A stretch of DNA of 64,000 nucleotides from Whalleya microplaca (GCA_022497155.1 MU385773.1:208488-272487); one strand, 5' to 3'; numbered from the stretch's first letter, positions 34,911-46,566 are shown. Numbers and translations: made by a program. Notes: generated by a model not told the origin, from the letters alone.

Positions 34911-36980
34911 CTACCGCTCAACCAAACTCCTCTCCACAATCCGCACCCCCTCCCGAACCTTCGGACAATAATGCCGTCTCAAAATCTCGCCCTCCCACAC
35001 GGTCGCCGCGTAGGGATTGCTCCCCTCGACGCTCTCGCTGAGCGGGTGGAACGCCCCGTCCCCCTTGCGCTCCTCCGTGTTCCACAGCGCGGCGACGCGG
35101 CGCCCGTGCGTGCCCCCGACGTCCGCGAGAAGCGCCAGCACCGCCTGCGCCGACCGCTCCGGCATGTGCAGCGACGCGGTCGCCAGCTGCTTCGTGAAGG
35201 CGGCCAGTCGGAGGGGGGGCACGGAGCGCGTGTTCCAGGGGGCCAGGAGTACGGAGGTTAGACACCTTATTAGCAACACGGTGGTGGTCTGGAGGTTTAC
35301 TTTGTTTCGCGCGGCGGTGGTGGGATGAGGGGTTGAGGAGGAGGAGGCGGGGAGGTTGGGGTCGGGGAGGTGCAGGGACTTCGCGCCGAGTTCGAGGTCC
35401 GCGTTTAGGGATAAAGGGAAGAGGGTTTGGAACAGGTGCGTCGTGAAGAAGGACAGGTCCAGGTGCAGGTCTGCGCGCGCGTTGTGCGCGTCTTGGCCCG
35501 CGAGGAGGGCGAAGGCGGTTACGGTGCAGAGGAGGGCTTCGCGGGAGGGGTTGCGGACGGGTGCGTCGTCGTCACCCTCCACCCCCTCATCCCCGTCCTC
35601 ATCCTCATCCTCGTCGCCGACGGCGTCGCTGTGGCGGATCAGATCCTTGAGGGCCTCGAGCAGGTCGCCGAAGAAGTCCTGGTTGATGAGGTGCGCGTAC
35701 TTGGCGAGGCCCTCGAGGACGGCGCCCATGAGGTGCGGGGCGCGCAGCTTGAGGATGCGGAAGTAGGTCGCGAACACGAGCTTCAGCGTCTCCGACTGCG
35801 TGCGGTCGCGCTCCTCGTGGCTGACCAGCGCGTCCGCGTTGGCCATGTCCTTCTGCAGCGCCTTCTGCTCCTTGAGCTGCTTGCGCTCGCGCTTCGTGCG
35901 GAACTCCTTCTTGGCCTTGGGCTTCCTGCCTTCGGGCCCAGCGCGCTCCACCGAGTCCTTGGAGGCCTTGCCCGCGAACTCGGAGAGCAGCCGCAGGTGC
36001 AGGAAGAGGTTGACCACGCCCTCGTTGACTTGGTACTCCCGCGCCCGCATCATCTTGGAGAGCAGCGAGACAGCTTCCATCGCCGGTCGGCCCTCCTCGT
36101 CTTCTATGAATAGTGTCTCGAGGGCCTGCAGACACTTGTTGAAATCCTCGTCCACGTGTCGCGTGCTCAGCTTTCCTACGAGGATCTTTATGAGATCCCC
36201 TCGAAAGTTGAAATGGGGAACCGCGGTCAAGAGCGTGCAAGCACACGTGATAGCAACGCTGGCGATACCCCGACCCTGACTGCCTTCTGCGTGTTTCCTG
36301 CCAGCCTTCGCGTACCTAGTGAGATCCTTCACATATGCCTGATAGCCCGCGATGAGCGACTGCTCATACGTGCGAGACTTCCTGACTTCTTTGGATAACT
36401 TCTCTCCTTGTAGTGAGGAATCCTCCGATATAGGCCGTATCCGATAGCCTGGGATGAGGTCTTTGTAGACAGCTAGCTGGGTGGCTAACGTAAGTTTCTG
36501 AATGGTCGGAATCTTAGACTGTCCGATTTTCGCCATAGCCTTGAAAGCGCCGACATTTTCTTCCAGGCCTTCGTTGAGAATCGAGGCTATCTTCGCCAGC
36601 TCCTCCTTGGCTTCCAGAATCTGCTGGTGCTCGGGGACGCCCGGTTTCTCAGGGGCTGGCCCGTCGCTCGCTGCGTCGTCTGCGGACTCATCTCCGCTAC
36701 CCTCTAACCAGTCCCCGTCGCTTTCCTCAGACTGCACTTCGTTCACCGGTGCAGAGAACTTCTGCACTCGTCCTCCAGGGAGCTTCAAGGGAAGGCGGGT
36801 GCTCTCCTTCTCCTTCTTTTTGCCCTTACGCGCCTTCGTCTCATAAGCCTGCTCTAGGTCCCAGTTGGCAGCGTTCTTGATGAACGCTTTTTGGATTTTT
36901 GCGCTGGATTTCCGAGACGGGCCCTCATCATCCGACTGTGGAGGAGTGAGTTTCCTCTTCTTAGCTGGTCTGGAGGCCAT
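34911..36980 (-). CDS. NOC3: Nucleolar complex protein 3, 60S pre-ribosome assembly
   Basis: An intronless frame of 689 residues. I chose the ATG at 36980 (MASRPAKKRKLTPPQSDDE) because the basic nuclear-targeting N-terminus begins there; the frame stays open upstream without support. Family features are KAFIKNAANWDLEQAYE, the NOC3 core (GVPEHQQILEAKEELAKIAS, QKLTLATQLAVYKDLIPGYR), a lysine-rich ERKQLKEQKALQKDM segment and the C-terminal CBF/NOC-type half with LVFATYFRILK. Noc3 works with Noc2 in late nucleolar/nuclear maturation and export of pre-60S particles, and in yeast also at replication origins. An acidic DEDEDEDGDEG linker is encoded by a repeat near 35590. The 3' half is strikingly GC-rich. 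Confidence 0.9.
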   Translation of the reverse strand: MASRPAKKRKLTPPQSDDEGPSRKSSAKIQKAFIKNAANWDLEQAYETKARKGKKKEKESTRLPLKLPGGRVQKFSAPVNEVQSEESDGDWLEGSGDESADDAASDGPAPEKPGVPEHQQILEAKEELAKIASILNEGLEENVGAFKAMAKIGQSKIPTIQKLTLATQLAVYKDLIPGYRIRPISEDSSLQGEKLSKEVRKSRTYEQSLIAGYQAYVKDLTRYAKAGRKHAEGSQGRGIASVAITCACTLLTAVPHFNFRGDLIKILVGKLSTRHVDEDFNKCLQALETLFIEDEEGRPAMEAVSLLSKMMRAREYQVNEGVVNLFLHLRLLSEFAGKASKDSVERAGPEGRKPKAKKEFRTKRERKQLKEQKALQKDMANADALVSHEERDRTQSETLKLVFATYFRILKLRAPHLMGAVLEGLAKYAHLINQDFFGDLLEALKDLIRHSDAVGDEDEDEDGDEGVEGDDDAPVRNPSREALLCTVTAFALLAGQDAHNARADLHLDLSFFTTHLFQTLFPLSLNADLELGAKSLHLPDPNLPASSSSTPHPTTAARNKVNLQTTTVLLIRCLTSVLLAPWNTRSVPPLRLAAFTKQLATASLHMPERSAQAVLALLADVGGTHGRRVAALWNTEERKGDGAFHPLSESVEGSNPYAATVWEGEILRRHYCPKVREGVRIVERSLVER

Positions 36981-37310
36981 GTTGAAAGGCTGATATAGTG
37001 AACTTCGTAAATATACACCTGAACCGTCGAACGAGAATGAGAGAGAGAGAATCAAAATTTCAGTTTCAACGCCTAAGACCCCTGTAATCGATACAGCCCC
37101 ATACCAAGTGTCCAATCAGCGCTAACCGGAACGATTCCGCTGTAGCTGACCGCCAAAATTTCGTAGCTGTGAAAAGCGGCAGAATTTTTATTCTTTTATT
37201 TTACTTGATCTGGACCCCACTATCAAACTGCCTACGAGACTCAGCAGACAGAGCTCTACCCATACATCTGTTGCTGGCATTGCGATCGAACACGACGACA
37301 CACGGTAACG
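36981..37310. promoter_or_regulatory. Bidirectional NOC3-NIP7 promoter
   Basis: Only 330 bp separate the two start codons. The word AAAATTTC, resembling the core of the yeast ribosomal RNA processing element, occurs twice on the plus strand (37054-37061 and 37155-37162), and AGAATTTTTATT lies at 37180. A GAGAGAGAGA run is at 37040. Co-regulation of the pair is an inference from function and arrangement. Confidence 0.5.
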
Positions 37311-37993
37311 ATGCGGCAACTCACAGAGCAAGAGACGAAGACCCTCTTCGAAAAGCTGGCCAATTACACGGGGAGTTCATTGAAGAACCTCATCGCGCCG
37401 CTGGACGATTCGCCGAACGCAGATCGATATGTGTTTCGGCTGCATCGCGACAGAGTACGGAGGCACTCTCTTATGCGATATGCTGTGGTAGCTAACTCGA
37501 AGTACTAGGTCTACTATGTCCTCCTCTCGATTGCCAACATAGCGACCTCCGTAGCCCGGGACCACCTCGCCTCGCTCGGCATCTGTCTCGGTGCGCAGTC
37601 CTCCCCTCTACCTCCCTCCCCTTTTACCACAACTCTAACACCTCTCCTCCCGCAGGCAAATTCACAAAAACAGGCAAGTTCCGGCTGCACATCACGGCGC
37701 TCCCGATCCTGGCGGCCCACGCGCGCTACAAGCTGTGGATCAAGCCGAACGGCGAGATGCCGTTCCTGTACGGCGGCAACGTGGTCAAGGCGCAGGTCGG
37801 CCGCTGGTCCGACGACTGCCCCGCCCACCAGGGCGTCGTCGTCTACAACATGGCCGACACCCCGCTCGGCTTCGGCGTCACCGCCCGCAGCACCGCCGAG
37901 GCCCGCCGCCTCGACCCCACCGGCATCGTGTGTTTTCGCCAGGCCGATTGCGGGGAGTATTTGCGGGATGAGGATACGTTGTTTGTGAGCTAG
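37311..37993 (+). CDS. NIP7: 60S ribosome biogenesis factor Nip7
   Basis: Model join(37311..37454,37509..37590,37656..37993), 187 residues. The N-terminal domain reads [20 protein letters not shown], then [10 protein letters not shown] joined across the first intron to [21 protein letters not shown]. The C-terminal PUA domain follows ([53 protein letters not shown]). Nip7 binds pre-rRNA through its PUA domain and is needed for 27S pre-rRNA processing and 60S assembly. Length matches the family (about 180). Exon 3 is very GC-rich. It is divergent from NOC3, another pre-60S factor. Confidence 0.93.
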
Positions 37994-38395
37994 CTGGCTG
38001 AGGGGTTTGAGGGAGGCTATGTGTTGGCCGTTGTTGGTTTGGGTATGTTATGGAAGAATAAGAAGGAATGAATAGGGGGTACGAAAAAAGAAAATGGGGC
38101 TTGTTGGAGTTGGGCGTTTGCTTCGTGTCTAGAGGGAATGCATTCTCGGGCGTTCAAAGGCATCATGTCTATTCTCCTGTCTGATTTTGCTGATCTACCA
38201 TGCTTCTCCACCTGATGGACTTAGTCTAGTCTATATGCACTGCTGTATGATGCATCCCCGTGCTCATATAGTAGAAATCAAATTCTCATCAAGTTCTGCC
38301 CGAAAGCGTAAAACGCCGCATCCGTGACTCCATCCTCTATATATGCACGCACTAATGCTCTAGTCCATCCATCCTCCGTATGCCCTGCTCTCCTC
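37994..38395. terminator. Convergent 3' flanks of NIP7 and glutamate 5-kinase
   Basis: A 402 bp gap between two converging stop codons. It must contain both polyadenylation regions. No gene or repeat was seen. Confidence 0.4.
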
Positions 38396-40086
38396 CTACG
38401 TAGCCGTAGCCGGAGCCATTCCCGCGCTCTCCTTATCATGGGAAGGCGAGACAGGTCTGCTCCCGACCCGAAACAAACTGATGTTCTCCCGGTGCGCCAC
38501 GTACTCGCTATCCGCATAGCCCAGTATGGACTCGATCTGCGTGCTGCGGCGTCCCTTGATCCGCACGATCTCAGGAGCCGCGTAGTTGACCAGCGCGCGC
38601 CCGACCTCGACCGGCGTGCCCTCCCAGAGCCTGCCGTCCGGCGCGGGCTCCGGCAGCTTGATCACGGCCATCAGACGGACGGCCTCCTGCTGCGCGAAGT
38701 TGCCCTCCACGTCCAGGACGCCCACGGGCAGGAGCCCGGCTTTGTCCGTGAGCGCGTGGTGCGCGCCGGCGTCGATGTAGATCTTCCCGTGGGGCGTCAG
38801 GCCGTGCAGGATCCAGATGTAGCGGTCTCGGATGGGGTGGGAAAGCGGGAGGAAGCGTGTGTGCAGAGGGGGCTTCTCCAAGGCGTCGAGGGCTAGTGAT
38901 GCTGTAGACTGGGATAGGGGGTCTCCTGCGTGGCCTTCTAGGGCGGGGGTGTGTTGTTGTGGTGAGGCGGACGTCTTCTGTGCCTGGACGTAGCGCAGGA
39001 TCTTGGCGATGTTTCCAGGACTTGAGGATCGGGTGATGACGGTGGTGACTCCCGCAGATGTAGCGAGCCTAGCGGCTACGATCTTGGTGCCCATGCCACC
39101 TGTCCCTAGAGAAGAACCGGCGCTAGATACTGTCAAGACATTAGTGACGAGATCTCATTCCTATGATCATTTTGGTTACGTACCGTCGGCGTGGATCGCA
39201 CTTATATCCTCAACCACTTCTATTGGCTGAGCATCGGGGTGCGTCCGAGGGTTCTTGTCGTACAGGCAGTCTACATCAGTCATGAGAAAGAGAAAATCCG
39301 CATGGCACATGGCCGCCGTGAAAGCGGACAGCGTATCGTTATCGCCGAACTTGATCTCGGCAACAGCTACGGTGTCGTTCTCGTTGACAATAGGAATCAC
39401 GCCCATGTCTAGAAGCTCCGAGATGGTGTTCTGGGCATTGAGATACCTCGACCGCTGCAGATTCGTCAGCGGACAGGGGTCATGGCATACCAAGGCCCAC
39501 GTGCACTTACATCATCAATATCGTTTCTCGTCAGGAGAATCTGAGAGATTGGTTGACGGAGATGGGCGAAGAGACTATCCCATAGACTCATAAGTCGACA
39601 TTGACCTATAGCTGCAAGTGCCTGGAGCTTGGCCAGGCGCTTCGGTCTCTTCTCGACATCCATCCGGCGTAGACCGACGCCAATGGCGCCAGACGATACG
39701 ATAATGACCTTGTGTCCATCCTTGCGTAGCTTGACAGCTGCCTCAACAATGAGACTCAGAATTGATAGGAGAGGTTCATGAGTCTTCTCATCGACGATGG
39801 AGCTAGTCCCTGTGTAAGTCAGCAAGCTGTTTATAAAAACGCCGCTAGTTCGCCGGTGTAATAAAGACCTGAAATGAATTTGAGGTTCAACTTACCGAGC
39901 TTGATGACTATGGTCAAAGATTTGGCCCCCTTCATGTCTGTGACAGCTATAGAACACCATCAGTAATTGCAACCTAGAATCGTATATGTAGATATTCAGG
40001 TACCAAAAGAATAAATATTCTCTTGTTCAACATCAAAATATAGGGAATTGTCACGTACAGGGCGCTGGATCGCTGGGATCAGTCAT
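38396..40086 (-). CDS. PRO1: Glutamate 5-kinase, proline biosynthesis
   Basis: Model complement(join(38396..39129,39184..39454,39511..39809,39896..39946,40059..40086)), five exons, 460 residues, all phases consistent. It phosphorylates glutamate to glutamyl 5-phosphate, the first step of proline synthesis. The amino-acid-kinase domain shows [72 protein letters not shown] ([14 protein letters not shown]) and [16 protein letters not shown]. The C-terminal 100 residues form the PUA domain ([21 protein letters not shown]). The first exon has only 28 bases (MTDPSDPAP); a shorter start at the methionine of [10 protein letters not shown] would need no first exon. Divergent from ATP23. Confidence 0.93.
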
Positions 40087-40449
40087 GATTAGGGCGGACT
40101 TGCTGTACACGTACTGCAGCAAGGGATCGTATGGGTCCACCTATAGCTTGTCTGCACATTCAAGGTATTATTATTACTTGATGCTAGAGACGATCTTGAA
40201 TTGGATCTAGGCCGAGCTCGGAACGGCAGAAAATTCCAACTTTATTTTTTTTTTTTCCTATTTTCGCTCACCGCCTTCGCAGCGGTTGCCAGCGGTTGCA
40301 ATTCCGCTGCGTGCAACGGAACCAATGACATATCTCCGTTTCAGTATTACTACATATGTACCTACCAACCGACGACAAGCAATTCGACGAGCTCATGATC
40401 GACTTCTAACTGTCTCGTCACCAATCCGCCTTAGGGAATCTCATCAGCC
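40087..40449. promoter_or_regulatory. Shared upstream region of glutamate 5-kinase and ATP23
   Basis: A 363 bp divergent gap with a 13-base T run near 40243 and the repeated word CAGCGGTTGC at 40278 and 40290. It must hold both promoters; no specific factor site is claimed. Confidence 0.45.
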
Positions 40450-41386
40450 ATGTCGTCGACACCGTCAGGAGCACCGGCTCCCGAAGCTCCAAGCCCCCCC
40501 ACGTCCACCAAACCCAGCACCGAAGCCCCCTCCTCCTCCTCCTCCTCAGCACTTTCAACGCCCGAGTTCCCGCGCATCGTCTCGAACGACCCGGCGCGGA
40601 CGGGCTTCGACCCGGAGATGAAGTGGTGGGTGAACTACTTCGGGATCATAACCGGCTCCATAACCCCCGAGGGCGCGTTCCACTACCGCGAGTCGCGGTA
40701 CCGGGTGCACGAGGAGCGGGACTGCGCCAAGTGCGAGAAGTACCGGGACTGGGCGTTCGCGCACTCGCCCATCGTGCGCTTCATGCGCGACCGCGTCGCC
40801 GAGCTCAACGGCGACCTCAACGAGCGCAACGTCGTCTGCAAGCGCTGCCCCGCCCGCCTCACCGAGGACGGCCAGGTCCACCGCTCCGCGGGGGGGTTCT
40901 CCCCCGACCATGGGATCCTGATCTGTGCGAATGAGGTCCGGGATCGGTATCATCTCGAGGATACACTTGCCCATGAGATGGTGCATGCCTGGGACCATCT
41001 GCGGTGGAAGATGGATTGGACTGGGGATAAGGATTTGAAACATGCTGCTTGCACTGAGGTACGTAACTCTCTCTCTCTCTCTCTCTCTCTCGGACAGAAG
41101 AGTATATGGAATGGATAAATGATATAGCATGGAATACTAATGCAATTGTTTGATACAGATCCGAGCCAATATGTTGAGCGGCGAGTGCAGATGGAGCCGG
41201 GAAGCATTCACACGGGGGAACTGGACATTGACACGGCAGTTCCAGGACTGCGTGCGGAAACGGGCGGTGATGTCCGTGGCGGCGCGGCCGAGGTGCAAAA
41301 ACGACGTACAAGCTGCCAAGGCGGTGAACCAAGTGTGGGATTCGTGCTTCTCAGATACCCGGCCCTTCGACGAGGTCTATAAATGA
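40450..41386 (+). CDS. ATP23: Mitochondrial inner-membrane protease Atp23
   Basis: Model join(40450..41058,41159..41386), 278 residues. The M76-type metalloprotease motif HEMVH lies at residues 175-179 ([17 protein letters not shown]). Twin-cysteine-type pairs CAKCEKY and CKRCP, and later cysteines (CTE, ECRW, DCVRKR), fit the disulfide-bonded intermembrane-space fold. In yeast, Atp23 processes the Atp6 precursor and helps assemble the ATP synthase Fo sector. The N-terminal 40 residues are Ser/Pro/Thr-rich. The intron begins GTACGTAA followed by about eleven CT repeats. The first exon is very GC-rich, the second is not. Confidence 0.92.
41066..41091 (+). repeat. CT microsatellite inside the ATP23 intron
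   Basis: About eleven to twelve CT dinucleotides follow directly after the 5' splice site of the ATP23 intron. Such tracts mutate in length and could affect splicing by placing a pyrimidine run at the donor end. Confidence 0.9.
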
Positions 41387-41621
41387 GGTCCTATTTCAGG
41401 GGCCAGCCAGCCAATGCGATATGTATCTTGTATCACCACTGCTATACCCTAGAGTCACGACGCGATGGTAATGTATTTGTATGTTATTGCTTAAACTTGT
41501 AATGAAAGCCAAACTCTCTCTCCCTTATGCAGATTCCCTAAGCCAGATTTGCCGTTGCCGAACGCCTGCCTGCCACTAACCATACAATTGTAACCAGTCC
41601 ATTAATTTCATTATTACTCCA

Positions 41622-42902
41622 TTAATGCGATTTCTCCCGATTCGCTGCTCGCTCTCCCTTAAGGCAATGCTTGACGATCCACGGGTGTGACTGGACCTGC
41701 TCCAGTGGTATCCTCTTGTCTGGGTCAAGGACGAGTAGCTGTGTGAGTGTTAGCAAGATACCGAGCTGTGTGAGAAGAACTGCTGGTCCGGGTGAGCTTA
41801 CCCTCTTGATGAGGTCCCTAGCCTCGGGGCTGATGAACGAAGGAATCGTCATGTCGGCCCTCGCAATCCTCCGCTGCGTCATGACGGGCGTATCCTCGAA
41901 CGGGGCCTCGCCGACCAAGAACTCGTACGTCAGCACGCCCAGACTCCACAGGTCGACCTTCTCGTTATACCAGTTCTCGGAGCCGCCCTTGTTGCTGATC
42001 ATCTCGGGCGGGAGGTAGTCCAGCGTGCCGCACATGGTCTGGCGGCGGCTGTTGGGGGCGTGGACGCTCCAGCCGAAGTCGGAGATCTTGATCTCGCCGT
42101 GGATGCCCATGAGGATGTTCTCGGGCTTGATGTCGCGGTGGATGACGTGCTTGCGGTGGAGGTAGCGCAGGGCGGACGCCATCTGCGCGATGTACTGCGA
42201 CGCCTTCCACTCGGGAAACCGGTTCTCCTTGCGCAGGTGCTTGTACAGCTCGCCCTTGCCGGCGAACTCCAGGATCAGGAACACCCGCTTGCTGTCGTGG
42301 AAGTGCCCGAACAGCTGCAGGATGTTCGGGTGCCGCAGGTTGCTCTGGATCTCGATCTCCCGCCGCACCTGCCGCTCCACCCGCCCCTGCTGCAGCTCGC
42401 TCTTGTGCAGCACCTTCAGCGCGCAGATGAAGCCGCTCGTGCGCTCCCGAGCCAGGTACACCCGCCCGAATTTGCCCTTGCCGAGCGGCCGCCCGATCTC
42501 GAACATGCCCAGGTGGAACTGTTTGGGTATACTGAGTTGCTCGACCAGGACCACGGACTTCCGCTCTACCTGTGCTTGTGCTAGCTCGTCGGATGACCGA
42601 GCTGAGGATGTTGGGAGGGGTTTTCGGGCGGGTGAGGGAGGCTGGGCACCTTTGCGTTGTGCGGCTTGGGATGGGAGAGTGACTGCGGTGACGGTGTTGG
42701 CGCTCTGGGTTTGCAGAGCTACCTTGTACAGATTTGGCCGACTTGGCTGGTGTGAAGCTTGTGCCGTGGCCTGAGTTTTGCTTTAGCTATTCCGGCACCA
42801 TCACACTGCAGCAATCGGTAGACGAACCTTGGACTTTTGATATTCATTTTCGTCATTGACAGACATGCGCTCGAAGCGAGCTTCAAGAGCTCGAGTGGCC
42901 AT
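41622..42902 (-). CDS. Aurora protein kinase (Ipl1/Ark1 type)
   Basis: Model complement(join(41622..41738,41802..42770,42828..42902)), 386 residues. Exon 1 encodes [20 protein letters not shown], a start I recall from filamentous-fungal Aurora kinases. Kinase features are [12 protein letters not shown], Lys144 in [11 protein letters not shown], Asp238 in [17 protein letters not shown] and the Aurora activation loop [17 protein letters not shown] with the phosphorylatable Thr near 270. It acts with INCENP and survivin in the chromosomal passenger complex to correct kinetochore attachment. Human Aurora has three paralogues; ascomycetes normally have one. The last intron (63 bp, 41739-41801) is in frame with no stop, so its retention would insert 21 residues between the end of the C-lobe helices. 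Confidence 0.93.
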
Positions 42903-43796
42903 ATTTCCTCTAGCAGCTACTCAACTGATAGTTGGAGTGGTTGTTTTTTTGAGTATGCTTCAGAGGAATTGTCCTGTTAGTATGAAGGAATCCCTGGGAT
43001 GAAGGATGGTTGTTTGAGATGGCCCAGGGATGTTTTTGTCTGTGTCGGTGCTGGGGTTGGGGCTGTTGTCACAGCAACCGGTAAGCTCCCTACCATAGGT
43101 AAGGTTTAGTTGTGTGGGGTATTGCTGCGAAGACACAGCACAGCAAGTCCGAGTTTCGATTCGCTTGGCATTTATTATTAGCTTACTAATTAGTGTAACT
43201 TGTCAGTCTAGCTGCCTACATAGCTGCGTCGCTGCCTACAAAACTCCAAAAATGTAATCCGTATTCTTCAAGTAATCTTCTAATACGGAATAATACTATC
43301 TTAATAATGATTCGTTATTTATTTTTCTTTTCATCGTGCGTATATTGCTGGGACCATTTGCTTATCTACCAAGTACTCTCTATACCTACAGTTTACTTAG
43401 GTACATGTAATTCTAACTAGGCCGTTTGACCACTATCATAGCCTAAATCCAAGTTATTCACGATCATCCAAGATCAATTCTTATATAGGTAGTCTTTAAA
43501 TATACCTGCTTGATAGAACTGACCATTTCGATGTCGGATCTCCTAGAATTCTAGTATTTCCATCTTCGCTAGCTATAGTTAGTGCAGTACATGGCGTTAG
43601 CCAAGCCTTTGGCCAGTACAGCTGGATATGCACGAACGCGTCTTAATACTTCATTAAACCAGGACGTCTGTAAGCGGCGCAGTGCTAGCGTAGGCAGCAG
43701 ACCCCCAAGCTATCTATAAGTACAATTTTTTTGTTCCTCTTAACCAAATGTGATTTTTACATCCTATTGCAATCATTAACACACTATCTACCCAAG
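42903..43796. other. Intergenic, divergent promoters
   Basis: An 894 bp gap between the Aurora kinase and DUF4246 start codons. It becomes AT-rich from 43160 on and contains TAGGTA-type words. No exon or repeat of note was seen. Confidence 0.4.
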
Positions 43797-45886
43797 ATGG
43801 CGGACTCATCTGGCAAACGAAGAATCAAATTGCCTGGCTTTGGGCTGCCTGTTCAGGAAATGCCGTCTATTTTGGGTTATCCCTCTGATAATGATAATGA
43901 CAATGATGACGACGACGGCGACGACGATGATGATGCCGAGATCAAAGATGTTCGAATTCGTCTTCGGTTTCCTCACGCTATTGCGGATGGATGCACTAGC
44001 CGAGGGGTGACTTTGAATGAGCGACGCATGCTCGCTTTCATCAACCAGGTCACGGACAAGCCCAATTGGGAGGAGAAGGTCTTCAACGAGGAAATCGTGG
44101 GGAAATGGCGCCAGGAGGCCTCTAACCAAGAGGGCTATTTTGGCCAAAAGATGTTTGACTATGTATGTATGGTACGGTTGGACCATCATGGTATGATTTG
44201 ACTAACTTACCCGATATAGTGCATCCAAGAACTCCGCGAGAAATCGGCCAAATATAAGGAGACTGGAATGGTGGCCGTATGTGACACTACGGCCACTGTA
44301 GTCAAGTCAGATACAGCTGTTCCCTTCGAGCTGCGTGATGCGCTACGAGCTGCAGTAGCGCCACTCGAGAATGTGCCAGACAGGCTCAAAGACTGGCACC
44401 CGAGCTCTCACGATAAAGTGCTAGACCTGGTGCATCCTTCACTCTACCCTCTTGTCTATGGCAAATCTAAGGTGTTGCCTTTTGGCAAAGTGCCCCTGAA
44501 CACATGTGCAAAGTACTCAGGGGCAGGTGAACTGACTAGGACCTGGGTTGCTGACGATGACGATGGTTCCTGGGATCAATTTCAGTGGCTTCCTTCCGAC
44601 GTGCATTTCACGGAGGGTGGGTGTGTAAAGATATCGAGTTACATCAATAACTTACATCCGCTACATTATGGAGGTTTGTACGGCATACTTGAGCAGATGG
44701 TTGCTACAGTTGTTCCCCTTTGGAACGAATCTCTATCCTGGTTCCAAGACCGTATCCGTATCGATGTTGGGCGTACCGATGACGAGGATTGGGAGCGACC
44801 TGAAGAGTGGCAATCCCCGGGGTGGACGACGCCGACTGACTGGGACGAGGATCGTGATGGAGAATACGATAAAATGGATGATGATGACTATCGGGATCTG
44901 TACGAAGATTGGTTTCGACGCGTCAGAATCCTCAAGCAGCCCGAACCGGACGAGTACATGCCCTTTTCTGAATCTACTAAACGTTCTGGCGCTTGCCCGA
45001 TTGATCTACGTGAGAAATTTAAAGACAGTGGGTTGCAGATTATTTTCAAGCTTGCAAATATTCACTTGGATCCGAGCAAACCAGAATACGATGGCGGTAC
45101 ATGGCATATTGAAGGAGCATTGAATGAGCACATATGCGCTACCGCCATATACTACTACGATCAAGAGAACATCACCGACAGCCACTTGTCGTTCCGACAA
45201 GCTATCGATGAAGAAGAAATGTTGATGAAACCTGCACAGGTAACTCCGCTACGTTTCCTTGAAGCTTCAATTATCTATTTTTTCGTCATTATTCTACCCA
45301 GAGACTCCCCCTTATTCTCTTCCCGAGCATCATCCCTTCATAGGAAGTATTTCTAACAAAAAACTCAGTCTGAATTCAAATCCTGTGAGGAGTACTACGG
45401 GGTCGAAGACCAGACCAGTGGAACATTGATCCAAGTCCTAGGATCAGTCCTCACACGCCAGGACCGCCTCCTCGTTTTCCCCAACGTGCTCCAGCATCAC
45501 GTATCGCCGTTCTCCCTCGCCGACGCGACAAAGCCCGGGTACCGCAAGATCCTCGCCATGTTCCTTGTCGACCCACACATCCGAGTCTTGTCCACTGCCA
45601 ACGTGCTTCCGCAACAACGGGACTGGTGGGCCGAGGAGGTGCAGCAGATCAAACCGTTTGCGAAATTGCCTGTTGAGGTGTTCGATCACATCATAAGCTT
45701 CGTCGATGACCCTTGGAGCCTGGAAGAGGCGAAGCGAATCAGGGAGCAGTTGATGGATCAGAGAGGCAGGATGAATGACGACATCAATGATGGCATAGAA
45801 GACGTAAGTAATATATCCCTAGTCACTTCGTAGTATGTTCAGAAACTAAACATGTGCAGGCGAATGTCAGCTTCTGTGAGCACTGA
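43797..45886 (+). CDS. DUF4246 family protein, likely 2-oxoglutarate/Fe(II) oxygenase fold
   Basis: Model join(43797..44162,44220..45239,45369..45803,45860..45886), 615 residues. I chose the last intron because it yields the NVSFCEH ending I associate with this family; without it the protein ends about nine codons later in other residues. An acidic DNDNDDDDGDDDDDAE stretch follows the N-terminus. The core includes IKISSYINNLHP-like (VKISSYINNLHPLHYGG), GGTWHIEGALNEHICATAIY and LVFPNVLQHHVSPF with GYRKILAMFLVDP. The H-x-E pair, the later His and the Arg fit a 2-oxoglutarate-dependent oxygenase metal and co-substrate site, an inference. The substrate is unknown. The family is abundant and often duplicated in filamentous fungi. 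Confidence 0.82.
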
Positions 45887-46566
45887 TTAGCTTCATGATG
45901 TGTATGGTTATGCAACTGAAGAGGACGGGCCGTCGGATGAAATGACTGGAAAGACGACTTGCTGACATAAAGGCTTAACACTACCTCAATTGGCTCCTTT
46001 GTATATGACAAATAAATGATACTGATGATTATGTTGTCTTGAATGCCTCGAGCTCAATATCATATCTATAACCTATTAGGGCTCTAAGTATGCGATGATG
46101 ATTCTACGATTGTTCACATTGGTGATGTCCAAGGAAACTTCCTGAAAGTTACACAAGCAGCATGGGAATAGAAAGAGACATTTAATGGTGATGAATTGGC
46201 CAAATAGTCATTTCGTATCTTCTCATAGCACTTATCAACTTAGAGTAACAGTTTGGTCATCAAGCCCTTGAGGTGTTATGAGCGATCTGAAGCTCCAGGT
46301 CGAACACATTTAGATCAATGTTAATGACCACTACGATGAAGTATCTGGTGTGGTCTTTTCACTTGTAGCACATATCCATGTATCATATTGTCTCTGCTCA
46401 TTGTATGGATACTAAGTAGTCAGTTAATTGGCAAGGGGGTTGCCTTCTCTCAGACAAGCGGCCCGGTCACTGAGAGCTTCTGTGGATTTCTTGATCACCT
46501 TATATAATATAGAAGTATTGAAAATATATTCCATTGCTATTATAACCATATCTCATTACTAGTGCA
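45887..46566. other. Convergent intergenic region
   Basis: A 680 bp gap between the DUF4246 gene and the membrane-protein gene, which converge. No gene or repeat was seen. Confidence 0.4.

Noticed and set aside
35427..36246. Long open frames on both strands inside NOC3
   Set aside because: Same GC-driven effect; NOC3 family motifs explain the minus-strand frame fully.
45660..45740. F-box-like stretch LPVEVFDHIISFVDD at the end of the DUF4246 protein
   Set aside because: It probably belongs to the usual C-terminal segment of the family before the SLEEAKRIR helix; too short and isolated to call a separate F-box.
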